64,000 nucleotides of DNA from NCBI GenBank assembly GCA_963819695.1, contig CAWFXD010000001.1, positions 1,550,001 through 1,614,000 of the forward strand, read 5' to 3'. Below, piece after piece: positions 28,060 through 36,321 of the stretch; the first letter of the stretch is position 1, and every line of letters begins with the position of its first letter. This stretch comes from DASZIT01 sp963819695. Lineage in GTDB: Bacteria; Actinomycetota; Acidimicrobiia; Acidimicrobiales; RAAP-2. The notes beneath the pieces are model-generated. The model was not told the origin of the DNA. It saw only the letters and a program-made list of their open reading frames with translations, and did no database searches. The translations under genes and the position numbers were made by a program.

Positions 28060-28629
28060 ATGACCGTCATGGCGAAGCTGGTGTACTCGACGATCATGTC
28101 GCTCGACGCCTACACCGCGGACGACAAGGGCGACTTCGGCTGGGGCGCCCCGGATCCCGAGGTGTTCACCTTCATCAACAACCTCGAGCGGGGTTTCGGC
28201 ACCCATCTCTACGGACGCAGAATGTACGAGGCGATGGTCTACTGGGAGACATGGGACGGAGCTGAAGACCAGCCGCAGTACCTCCAGGACTTCGCCGAGG
28301 CATGGCGGGCCGCCACCAAGGTCGTCTACTCGAGGACACTGGGAGTGGCGACCAGTGCCCGCACCCGGATCGAGCGGGCGTTCGACCCGGGTGCGGTGCT
28401 GCGGATGAAGAAGGCAGCCGGACACGACATCTCCGTCGGGGGCCCGGACCTCGCGGGTCAGGCGATGGTGTCCGGGTTGGTCGACGAGATGCACGTGTTC
28501 GTCACACCCGTCACCGTCGGGGGTGGCACGCCCGCGCTTCCCGCCCACTTCCATTCCAACTTCGAGCTGCTGGGCGTCGACCGCTTCGTGGGTGGGGTCG
28601 TCCACCTTCATTACCGCACCAGCAGCTGA
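28060..28629 (+). CDS. RibD C-terminal/dihydrofolate reductase-like protein
   Basis: A 189-residue protein of the RibD_C (dihydrofolate reductase-like) family, common in actinobacteria. It opens KLVYSTIMSLDAYTADDKGD, which is the family's 'S.DG....' region with Ala in place of Gly. It also has HLYGRRMYEAMVYWETWDG, VVYSRTL, the glycine turn DISVGGPDLAGQAM and LVDEMHVFVTPVTVGGGTP. NAD(P)H-dependent reduction of a pterin- or flavin-like substrate is likely; the substrate is unknown. The ATG begins immediately after the stop of the upstream gene. ATG 28069 is another possible start. Confidence 0.82.
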   Translation: MTVMAKLVYSTIMSLDAYTADDKGDFGWGAPDPEVFTFINNLERGFGTHLYGRRMYEAMVYWETWDGAEDQPQYLQDFAEAWRAATKVVYSRTLGVATSARTRIERAFDPGAVLRMKKAAGHDISVGGPDLAGQAMVSGLVDEMHVFVTPVTVGGGTPALPAHFHSNFELLGVDRFVGGVVHLHYRTSS

Positions 28630-28634
28630 CCGCC

Positions 28635-29354
28635 CTACCTCGCCGCCGGCCCGGCCGCGGCCAGCTGCTGAAAGGTCTCGCGGTCCCTCGCCAGCCCGGC
28701 TCGGATGGCGTCGAGCGCCGCTTCCCGGGCTCGCAACTTGGTCGACGCGTGGGCCCGCCGGTTCAGGCCGGCGAGGCTGGAGGCCAGGGTGGTGGCGGTC
28801 GGGAGCAGGTCGTCGGCGCCGACGGCTCGATCCAGGAGCCCGGCGGCGACGCCCTCGGCCGGCGTATAGACCTCGGAGAGGGTCAACACCCGGTGGAAGT
28901 GCGAGGGAGCCAACCGCTGCCGACAGATTTCGATCGCCGCCCACGGCATGGTCATCCCGATGGCCACTTCGTTGGCCACGATCCGGAAGGGGCCGTCGAT
29001 GCCGATCCGGTAGTCGCCGGAGAGCAGCAGGAAGACCCCCATGGCCACGGTATGCCCGGTGCTGGCGATGACCACCGGGGTCGGGTGCTCGAGGAGCCGG
29101 AGGGCGAGGTCGAAACCATCCTCGAGCATGCGGGCGGCGCCGGCCCCGCCGGCATTCATCACCTTGAGGTCGAAGCCCCCCGAGAACACACCGGCTCGTC
29201 CGGTCAACACCACCGCGGCGTCGTCGGCAACTGACTGGTCGAGCGCCTCGCCAACGGAGGCGAGCATCTCGCTGGAGAGCGCGTTCACCTTGCCGTCATC
29301 CATCACGATGGTGGCGACCCCGTCGAGCAGTTGATAGGAAACGAGCGAGCCCAT
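28635..29354 (-). CDS. Enoyl-CoA hydratase/isomerase family protein
   Basis: A crotonase-fold protein of 239 residues. The N-terminal VATIVMDDGKVNALSSEML binds CoA, and AGVFSGGFDLKVM is the first oxyanion-hole region. The second catalytic region is less typical: GHTVAMGVFLLLSGDYRIG lacks the usual 'G....GG...A...D' Gly-Gly turn and catalytic Glu pair. The true activity may therefore differ from hydration, and isomerase or hydrolase functions are possible. GAGGATCGC lies before ATG 29354. Its neighbours (ligase and reductase genes on the other strand) suit fatty-acid or related acyl-CoA metabolism. Confidence 0.82.
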   Translation of the reverse strand: MGSLVSYQLLDGVATIVMDDGKVNALSSEMLASVGEALDQSVADDAAVVLTGRAGVFSGGFDLKVMNAGGAGAARMLEDGFDLALRLLEHPTPVVIASTGHTVAMGVFLLLSGDYRIGIDGPFRIVANEVAIGMTMPWAAIEICRQRLAPSHFHRVLTLSEVYTPAEGVAAGLLDRAVGADDLLPTATTLASSLAGLNRRAHASTKLRAREAALDAIRAGLARDRETFQQLAAAGPAAR

Positions 29355-29433
29355 GCGATCCTCCTGGTTTGCGGTGATTCTATGGGCAAGGGGTGGTGGT
29401 GATCAGATCCGTCGCGGACGATCCGACCCCGGT

Positions 29434-30294
29434 ATGTTGACCTGGGTGGCTGCGGTCCTGATCCCGATACCCGAACGTGACTTCGATCCCACCGAGGTGG
29501 CGGTGAGCTGGAAAGTCCTCTGCCGGCTCGGCCACCAGGTGCGGTTCGCCACCCCGAACGCGACACCGGCTCAGGCTGACGACCTGATGGTGACCGGCCG
29601 GGGACTCGATCCGTGGGGCTTCATCCCCGGCGCTTCCCGTCTGGTCGGAATCGGGCGGGTCCTTCGGGCTGACGCCCGGGGTCGGCAGGCGTATGGCGAG
29701 CTTCTCCGGTCGCCGGCCTTCTCGAGCCCGATTGCCTGGGCGGAGATCGATGGCGACTTCGACGGCCTTCTGCTGCCGGGTGGCCACCGGGCCAGGGGCA
29801 TGCGCGAGTACCTCGAAAGCCGGGTCCTCCAAGATGTCGTGGTCGGGGCGTTTGCCGATGACAGGCCGGTGGCGGCCATCTGTCACGGCGTCTTGCTGGC
29901 GGCTCGCAGCATCGACCCGGGCACTGGTCGGTCGGTGCTGTACGGCCGGAAGACCACGGCGCTCACCTGGGCGCTCGAGCACCGGGCCTGGAGTGTGGCT
30001 CGGACTACCCGCTTCTGGGACGCCGGGTACTACCGCACCTACGAGGAAGAGCCGGGCCAGCCGGCCGGCTTCATGTCGGTGCAACAGGAGGTGACCCGAG
30101 CCCTGGCCAGTCCGGCCGATTTCCTCGACGTCGTTCCCGGTACGCCCGATGCCGCCCGCAAATCCGGAGGACGGGCCCGGGACACCATCGATGATGAGGG
30201 TCCCGCTTTCGTGGTTGCCGACGGTAGCTACCTCTCGGCCCGATGGCCGGGCGACGTCCACACCTTCGCCAAGCGATTCGCTTCGATGCTCTAG
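29434..30294 (+). CDS. DJ-1/PfpI (class I amidotransferase-like) family protein
   Basis: A 286-residue protein from ATG 29434. Homology begins at VAAVLIPIPERDFDPTEVAV. The nucleophile elbow is AICHGVLLAAR with the conserved Cys, and the acid upstream is in DFDGLLLPGGHRARGMREYL. The family includes glyoxalases, chaperones and peptidases, so a detailed role cannot be given. The tail (ADFLDVVPGTPDA, then GPAFVVADGSYLSARWPGD) is typical of a subgroup around 220-290 residues. A hairpin at 30343-30378, 48 bp downstream, likely ends the transcript. In-frame codons upstream to 29353 lack family similarity. Confidence 0.82.
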   Translation: MLTWVAAVLIPIPERDFDPTEVAVSWKVLCRLGHQVRFATPNATPAQADDLMVTGRGLDPWGFIPGASRLVGIGRVLRADARGRQAYGELLRSPAFSSPIAWAEIDGDFDGLLLPGGHRARGMREYLESRVLQDVVVGAFADDRPVAAICHGVLLAARSIDPGTGRSVLYGRKTTALTWALEHRAWSVARTTRFWDAGYYRTYEEEPGQPAGFMSVQQEVTRALASPADFLDVVPGTPDAARKSGGRARDTIDDEGPAFVVADGSYLSARWPGDVHTFAKRFASML

Positions 30295-30342
30295 GTCGGG
30301 TTGCTTTCCCCTCGACACGCCTCGTGCCGGCCCGGACGCGAA

Positions 30343-30378
30343 AGCGCCCGTCCCACAAGTTGACGGGGATCGGGCGCT
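30343..30378. terminator. Bidirectional terminator-like hairpin
   Basis: Arms AGCGCCCG-TCCC and GGGA-(T bulge)-CGGGCGCT give a 12-bp stem with an 11-base loop. It lies 48 bp after the DJ-1 gene. On the minus strand the stem is followed by TTCGCG after CT, so it could also end a minus-strand transcript from the gene-free region to its right. Confidence 0.5.
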
Positions 30379-30674
30379 CTACTGCACCTAGTTTCCGAGG
30401 ACGGATCACATCAAGGAAATGGCACCCTCAGAAGCATCCTTGCTCCTTGCCGTTGCAACGCTCCTGCTTCGAGCCGCTTGCCTGTTCTCAGAGGGGCCTA
30501 CCGGGATTCCTCCCGTACAATCCTCCGCCATTCATTCTCAGAATGGGTCACCTTGACTGCATCGCATAGGCGCCTCCTTCCGGATCCTCCCGGATCCTTC
30601 CATCCCATTCTATCGGCGGGCTCGGGCTCGGGAAAGTGTCGATCGTTTCCCCGGTCAGGGCGCCCGTCCCGCCC
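30379..30674. other. Gene-free region of about 300 bp, candidate small RNA or short peptide on the minus strand
   Basis: Base composition here is less GC-rich than in the flanking genes. On the minus strand there is TAGAAT near 30612 (a possible -10). It is followed by direct GGATCCGG repeats, a strong AAGGAGG ribosome-binding site near 30575, and an ATG opening a nine-codon frame. A separate 17-codon frame reads VTHSENEWRRIVREESR to a stop at 30498. A terminator-like hairpin closes the region at 30343-30378. Together this resembles a short transcript of about 270 nt. I cannot assign it to a known RNA. Confidence 0.35.
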
Positions 30675-30680
30675 TAAAGT
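30675..30680 (+). promoter_or_regulatory. Candidate -10 box (TAAAGT) of the SDR gene
   Basis: TAAAGT fits TANNNT and ends 6 nt before ATG 30687. No Shine-Dalgarno sequence is present, so this gene may be leaderless. Confidence 0.35.
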
Positions 30681-30686
30681 GCGGAT

Positions 30687-31565
30687 ATGACCAAGTGGAC
30701 GGCCGCCGACATCCCCGACCAGACGGGCCGGACCTGTGTTGTCACCGGGGCGAACAGCGGGCTGGGGGCGGTGATCGCCACCGAACTGGCGCGGGCGGGA
30801 GCGAACGTCGTCGTCGCCTGCCGCGATACCGCCAAGGGCGAACAGGCGGCCGCCGTCATGCCCGGGCACACCGAGGTCCGTCGCCTCGACCTCGCCGACC
30901 TCGCCTCGGTCCGCGAGTTTGCCGCCGGGCTGGGTGAGATCGCCGTGCTGGTGAACAACGCCGGGGTCATGGCCACGCCGAAGGGCCGGACCAAAGACGG
31001 GTTCGAACTCCAGATCGGCACCAATCACCTGGGCCATTTCGCCCTCACCGGCCTGCTGCTGGGGCGCATCACCGACCGGGTGGTCACCATGTCCAGTACT
31101 GCCCACAGGAACGGCCGCATCGATCTCGATGACCTCAACTGGGAGCGCCGTCGTTATCAGCGCTGGGGCGCTTACGGTCAGTCGAAGCTGGCCAACCTTT
31201 TGTTCACCTACGAACTCCAGCGGCAACTGACCGCCGCCGGGTCGACCCGGAAGGCGCTGGCCGCCCACCCCGGGTATGCCGCCACCAATCTCCAGTTCCA
31301 CACCGACTCCTTTCAGGACCGGGCGATGGCCGTCACCAACCGGCTGTTCGCCCAGAGCGCACAGATGGGAGCGCTCCCGGCCCTCTACGCCGCGACGTTT
31401 CTCTCGGTACCCGGTGGCTCCTATGTCGGACCCGACGGGCCGTTCGAGCAGCGCGGCCATCCGAAGATCGTGAGGTCCAACTCGCGTTCCTACGATGAGG
31501 CGACGGCCGCCGCCCTCTGGAATCTCTCGGAGCAACTCACCGGGGTCAGCTTCACCGACTTCTGA
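30687..31565 (+). CDS. Short-chain dehydrogenase/reductase
   Basis: An SDR of 292 residues. The NAD(P) motif is TGANSGLGAVIATEL; NNAGVM and the catalytic Tyr-Lys pair in YGQSKLANLLF follow, with Ser at TMSSTAHRNG. It is similar to retinol dehydrogenase/WW-oxidoreductase-like SDRs common in actinobacteria. The AHPGYAATNLQ and C-terminal RSNSRSYDEATAAALWNLSE regions also match that subgroup. The natural substrate is unknown. The gene stands alone and faces the DinB gene tail to tail. Confidence 0.88.
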   Translation: MTKWTAADIPDQTGRTCVVTGANSGLGAVIATELARAGANVVVACRDTAKGEQAAAVMPGHTEVRRLDLADLASVREFAAGLGEIAVLVNNAGVMATPKGRTKDGFELQIGTNHLGHFALTGLLLGRITDRVVTMSSTAHRNGRIDLDDLNWERRRYQRWGAYGQSKLANLLFTYELQRQLTAAGSTRKALAAHPGYAATNLQFHTDSFQDRAMAVTNRLFAQSAQMGALPALYAATFLSVPGGSYVGPDGPFEQRGHPKIVRSNSRSYDEATAAALWNLSEQLTGVSFTDF

Positions 31566-31598
31566 TCCGGACGGCGCCACCCGGCCGGACGGGTGCGG

Positions 31599-32075
31599 CT
31601 ACCGGCCGGTCTGGCCGTCGATGAGCTCCCGGAGGATGTCGGCGTGCCCCGCGTGCCGGGCGGTCTCCTCCAGCAGGTGCATCAGCACCCAGCGCAGGTT
31701 GACCGGTGCTTCGTCGCCGACATCTCGGCACACCTCGTCGAGGCTCGGGGCGGCGTCCACCACGGTGTCGACCCGGGCCCAGGTGGCGCGGTAGGCGTCG
31801 ACGGCGGCGGCCAGGGTGTCGTCGGGGTGCACCGCCTCCTCCGGGATGACCCCGTCCTGGCCGGCGAAGCGGCGAAGGATCCAGAGCGCCTCGGCCCTCG
31901 ACATGTGCTTCATCAGCCACAGCAAGGTGGTTTCGCTACCAACGAAGGATTTCTGCGCCGCCCGGTCGTCGACGCCGGAGACCTTGCGGACCAGCGAGTC
32001 ACGCTGATACTGGAGAAGGGCCTGCAGCGTCTCCCGTTCGCCCCCGACCCGGCGGGGCGGCTTCTGGTCGGGCAC
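31599..32075 (-). CDS. DinB/DUF664 family protein
   Basis: A 158-residue four-helix-bundle protein of the DinB/DUF664 superfamily. Members often bind a metal with three His and can act with mycothiol or similar thiols; many have unknown roles. His residues suited to this are in WLMKHMSRAEALW and the C-terminal LMHLLEETARHAGHADILREL, the strongest family signature. I choose GTG 32075 (PDQKPPRRVGGERETLQ); an earlier GTG at 32102 would overlap the preceding gene by 22 bp and lacks homology. It follows the LOG-family gene directly. Confidence 0.82.
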   Translation of the reverse strand: MPDQKPPRRVGGERETLQALLQYQRDSLVRKVSGVDDRAAQKSFVGSETTLLWLMKHMSRAEALWILRRFAGQDGVIPEEAVHPDDTLAAAVDAYRATWARVDTVVDAAPSLDEVCRDVGDEAPVNLRWVLMHLLEETARHAGHADILRELIDGQTGR

Positions 32076-32080
32076 GGCTC

Positions 32081-33133
32081 TTACCCGCCGCTTCCGGTGC
32101 ACTGGTTGAGCGCATCGATCAATTTGCGGAGCCGGCCGTAGTGGACGCGATCGAAGCGAAGGGCCAACCGAGGCTGATCCAGATGGTCACCGCTCGACCG
32201 TTCGGGGGAGAGGGGTTTGGTGGGCCGGATCCTGCCCTCCACGACGTCCCCGAACCGTCGGTTGAGATCGGCCAACTCCGCCTTGTCCGGTGCCACCAGC
32301 AGTCGGACCACCAGCAGGTCGCCGACCCACCGGGCCGACTGGTAGTTGCGGTAGAACCCGAGCAACTCGGAGGTGGCCGCGCCGATGTCGTCGGTGATCA
32401 TGAACAGCGCCCGGTCATCGTCGGAGATGAGTCCCTTGGGGGCGACCTGCTCGTCGAGGAACCGGTCCCAGCCTTCCCAGAAGGTGTCCCCGGGGATGTC
32501 GAGCAGGACGACCGGGGCAGGCTCGGCCTTCCCGGTCTGGAGCAGGGTCAGCAGCTCGAAGCTCTCATCCAGGGTGCCGAACCCACCGGGCAGGGCCACG
32601 AAGCCGTCCGACTCCTTGATGAGCATGAGCTTCCGGGTGAAGAAGTACCGCATCTCGACCAGCTTCGGGTCCTGGGCGATGAAGGCGTTGGCCCCCTGTT
32701 CGAACGGCAGCCGGATGTTGACCCCGATCGACTGTTCCCGACCCGCGCCTTCCATGCCCGCGGCCATGATGCCGGGCCCCGCCCCGGTCACCACCATCCA
32801 ACCCGAGGATGCCATCGAGCCGGCCAGATCCCGAGCCTGGGTGTAGGCCGGATGATTGGGCAGCGTGCGGGCCGAACCGAAGATGGTGACCTTGCGCTCA
32901 TGCCGGAACGGGCGGAACACCCGAAAGGCTTCGGCCATCTCGCCGAGGGCGGCGTCGGCGATCTTCAGATCGACGACGTCGGTGCGTTCGGCCACCAGCC
33001 GCTCGATGGTGGCCAGGATCGAGCCGTAGAGCCGGCGCTCGGCCGCCGACGCCGCCTCCGGAATCAGCTCCCCGAGCATGCGGGTCACCGCCTCGGGGTC
33101 GATGGCGGCCCCGTCGGGATCGGGGGAGGTCAT
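32081..33133 (-). CDS. TIGR00730/LOG-family Rossmann protein
   Basis: A 350-residue protein of the lysine-decarboxylase-like LOG family. The family includes cytokinin riboside 5'-monophosphate phosphoribohydrolases and nucleotide 5'-monophosphate nucleosidases. Signature parts are VTIFGSARTLPNH, the nucleotide loop GWMVVTGAGPGIMAAGMEGA, and PGGFGTLDESFELLTLLQTGK, which carries the PGGxGTxxE motif. An N-terminal helical extension of about 75 residues and a longer C-terminal part make it larger than the 190-residue LOG core. It lies 9 bp after fbiC. The exact nucleotide substrate is not visible. Confidence 0.82.
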   Translation of the reverse strand: MTSPDPDGAAIDPEAVTRMLGELIPEAASAAERRLYGSILATIERLVAERTDVVDLKIADAALGEMAEAFRVFRPFRHERKVTIFGSARTLPNHPAYTQARDLAGSMASSGWMVVTGAGPGIMAAGMEGAGREQSIGVNIRLPFEQGANAFIAQDPKLVEMRYFFTRKLMLIKESDGFVALPGGFGTLDESFELLTLLQTGKAEPAPVVLLDIPGDTFWEGWDRFLDEQVAPKGLISDDDRALFMITDDIGAATSELLGFYRNYQSARWVGDLLVVRLLVAPDKAELADLNRRFGDVVEGRIRPTKPLSPERSSGDHLDQPRLALRFDRVHYGRLRKLIDALNQCTGSGG

Positions 33134-33142
33134 CGGTGGCGA

Positions 33143-35552
33143 TCAGAAATTAGCGGCGACGGCGGCATCGACGGGGGAGGGTGGGAGCCGGCCGTAGAGG
33201 GTGGTGCGCTGGACCAGGGTGCGCCCGAGCGGGGCGACGATGGATCGGAACCCGTCGGCATCCATCATCTGCCCGTGGCTGGCCCCCGCCGCCCGCGAGA
33301 TGTTCTCGTCCATCAGCGTGCCCCCGAGATCGTTGACACCGGCCCGAAGCAGCTGGCGCACTCCTTCGGCCCCCATCTTGACCCAGCTGACCTGAATGTT
33401 CTCGATGGTGTCCCGATAGGCGATCCGGCCCACCGCATGCATCAGCAGGGTCTCCCGGAAGGTGGGGCCGCGTCCGCGACTTCTTCGACAGATAGATGGG
33501 GGTGGCCATGTGCACGAAGGGGAGCGGCACGAACTCGGTGAACCCGCCGGTCTCCTTCTGGAGCGAGCGGGTCCGGATGAGGTGGCGGGCCCACGACCGG
33601 GGTTGTTCGATGGCCCCGAACATGACGGTCACGTTGGAGCGCAGGCCCACGCGGTGAGCGGTCCGATGGGCGTGGAGCCACTCCTCGGTGTTGATCTTGT
33701 CCGGGCAGAGCACGGCCCGGACCTCGTCGTCGAGGATCTCCGCCGCGGTCCCCGGGAGGGTCTTGAGGCCGGCATCTCGCAAGGTGGTGAGGTAGGAGGA
33801 CAGCGCTACCCCGTTCCGCTTTGCCCCTTCGGTGACTTCCAACGCGGTGAAGCCGTGGATGTGGATGGTGTCCGACGCCTCCCGGACGGCCTTGATGACC
33901 TCCAGGTAATAGTCGCCGTCGAACTTCGGGTGGATCCCGCCCTGCAGGCAGACCTCGGTGGCCCCCAGTTCCTCGGCTTCGCGGACCCGGTCGGAGATCT
34001 CGCTGAGCTCCAGCAGGTAGGGGGTCCCGCGGAGGTTGAGGGAAAGTGGGCCCTTGGAGAAGGCGCAGAACCGGCACTTAAAGGTGCAGACGTTGGTGTA
34101 GTTGATGTTCCGGTTGGCCACGAAGGTCACCTCGTCGCCGACGATCTCGGCCCGCAGGGCATCGGCGACTTCGCCGACGGCCCGGACCTCGGGGCCGCGG
34201 GCGGAGAACAGGGTGACGATCTGGTCCTCGTCGACCTCCCCTCCCGTCACCACCGAGGCCAGCACTTCCCCGACCGCGCTGCCGGTCGAGGGGAGAGGCA
34301 CGGCCGACGGCGGCGTGGTCACCGCGCCGGTGAACGGGCCGAGGAGATCGGGCGGGTGGACCTCGCTCCCGGAGCTCCAGGGATGGTCCCGGCCCAGCGA
34401 CTCAGCGTCGGCGGCGTCGAGCACCGGGAACCGCATCGGCTCAGCCAGCCAGCGGGTGGGATCGAGGGCGAATTCGGGGTAGATGGTCAGCCGCGGGGCC
34501 AGGGTGTGGTCGTCGGCTTCGGTGGCCGCCCGGAGGATGCCGAGAGCCGGCCATGCCCGTTCCGGGTTCACGTGGTCGGCGGTGACCGGAGACACGCCCC
34601 CCCAGTCGTCGATGCCCGACGCCAACAACGGGGGCAGGTCGTCGGAGAGGTTGGGCGGGGCCTGCAGGTGGATCTCCGGCGGCAGCAACAATCGGGCGAC
34701 GGCGATGGTCCAGAGAAACTCGTCGGTCGGGCACGGGGGAGCCTGGTGCATGGAGGTGCCCGGCTTGGGCCGGAAGTTCTGGATGATGACCTCTTGGACG
34801 TGCCCGTGGCGCCGATGGCTCCCGGCGATGGCCTCGAGGGTGGCGATGCGATCCTCCCGCGACTCGCCGATGCCGACCAGGAGCCCGGTGGTGAAGGGAA
34901 TCGATGCCGCCCCGGCGGCCTCCAGGGTGGCTAGCCGACGGGCCGGGGTCTTGTCGGGGGCCGAGCGATGGGCCGACAGGTCGGGATTCACCGACTCGAT
35001 CATCATGCCCTGGCTGGCCGACACCTCTCGGAGCCGGGAGAGCTCCTCGCCGGTTAGGGCGCCGGCGTTGGCGTGGGGGAGCAGCCCGGTCTCCTCGAGG
35101 ACGGCCCGGCAGGCCGCCACCAGGTAGTCGACGGTGGACGAGAACCCATGGTCGGTGAGCCAACGCCGGGCATCCGGGTAGCGGTCCTCGGGGCCTTCGC
35201 CGAGGGTGAACAACGCCTCGTGGCAGCCCGCGGCCCGGCCGGCGCGGGCAATCTCCAGCACCTGGTCGAGGGCGAGGTACGGGGACTCGACCCGGGCCGG
35301 GGCTTTGGCGAAGGTGCAGTATCCGCAGCGGTCACGACACAGCATGGTGAGAGGGATGAAGACCTTGGGGGAGAAGGTGACCCGGTTGCCATGGGCGCGT
35401 TGGCGCACCTTCCGAGCCCGGGCTTGGAGTACCGACAGTTCGGTGCGAAGCAGGTCGTCCGGGCGGGAAGTCGCCGGGTCCGAGACGTGAGGGTGCGCCG
35501 AAGGAGAGCCATGGTCAGCGGGCATCGCCGCCACCCTATCGGGGCTGGTCAT
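33143..35552 (-). CDS. fbiC: FO synthase, CofG-CofH fusion (one frameshift)
   Basis: FbiC joins tyrosine-derived 4-hydroxybenzyl to 5-amino-6-ribitylaminouracil to make FO, the deazaflavin core of coenzyme F420. The N-terminal CofG half has the radical-SAM motif CRDRCGYC; the CofH half has CTFKCRFC. Both halves show typical context (VTFSPKVFIPLTMLC, and NRNINYTNVCTFKC). The frame from ATG 35552 holds until PIYLSKKSRTR at about 33480, where sense is lost. Reading one base on gives FRETLLMHAVGRIAYRDTIE and VSWVKMGAEGVRQLL to a stop at 33143. One extra base at 33474-33475 explains it. Repaired length is about 803 residues. F420-dependent enzymes are frequent in actinobacteria. Confidence 0.9.
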
Positions 35553-35615
35553 GGCCCCGACCCTTCGGAACCCCAGGTGGATTTCGGATGATCGGGCACC
35601 TGGTGCCCGGCGGGT

Positions 35616-36305
35616 TCAATGGACAACCACGCCTCCGGCTGCGTCGGCGTCGACCAACCAGATCACCTCTTCGGCCGACACCCGGGCCGCCGGCAGGTCA
35701 TCTCCGCCAACCACCCGTTCGAAGGCGTCGTGCTTGGACGCGCCGGCCACGGTGAACACCACCAGCCGGGCCCGGTTGATGGCCGGGAAGGTGAGGGTGA
35801 TCCGGTCGTGGGGGTTGTTGGCCAACGGGTCACGATTGGCGACCACCAGGGTGTCGGGGTCCTCGATGTCGAGGGCGTCCGATTCCGGGAAGAGCGAGGC
35901 GCAGTGGCCGTCGGGACCCATCCCCAGGTGGATGAGGTCGAAGGAGGACAACTCCTGGAGCTGGCGCTGGTAGTCGGCGGCGGCGTCCTCGGGCTTGCCC
36001 GATCGGTACATGGGATGGTCCGAGCGCAGCGGTCCGACCCGGTCGAGGAGGGTCTGGTGGCTGAGCCGGTAGTTGGACGCCTCGTCGTCGATGCTGACGC
36101 AGCGCTCGTCACCCCAGTAGGCGTCGATTGTCGTCCAGTCGACGCCGGCCGAGGTCTCGGCCAGGCGCTGGTAGGCCTCGCCGGCGGTTGAACCCCCGGA
36201 GAGGAAGAAGGAGCACCCGTCGCGGTGGGGACCGGCGAGCCGTTCCGTCACCAGGTCGGCGAACGCACCGGTCACCGATGCCACCACCTCCACCCGGCCG
36301 TTCAT
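35616..36305 (-). CDS. pgl: 6-phosphogluconolactonase
   Basis: Pgl hydrolyses 6-phosphogluconolactone, the product of Zwf, in the oxidative pentose phosphate pathway. The 229-residue protein has FFLSGGSTAGEAYQRLAE (phosphosugar loop), VDWTTIDAYWGDERCV and DLIHLGMGPDGHCASLFPES with the active-site His. It ends with the family's TVAGASKHDAFERV region. I start at ATG 36305, 16 bp after zwf. It is the last gene of the tkt-tal-gnd-zwf-pgl run; fbiC follows 63 bp later. Confidence 0.92.
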   Translation of the reverse strand: MNGRVEVVASVTGAFADLVTERLAGPHRDGCSFFLSGGSTAGEAYQRLAETSAGVDWTTIDAYWGDERCVSIDDEASNYRLSHQTLLDRVGPLRSDHPMYRSGKPEDAAADYQRQLQELSSFDLIHLGMGPDGHCASLFPESDALDIEDPDTLVVANRDPLANNPHDRITLTFPAINRARLVVFTVAGASKHDAFERVVGGDDLPAARVSAEEVIWLVDADAAGGVVVH

Positions 36306-36321
36306 GCCCAGGGAGATGCCG

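Noticed and set aside
30540..30600. SRP RNA-like GGATCCGGAAGGAGGC on the minus strand
   Set aside because: The AGCAGC part of the SRP core loop is missing and the expected long helix does not form.
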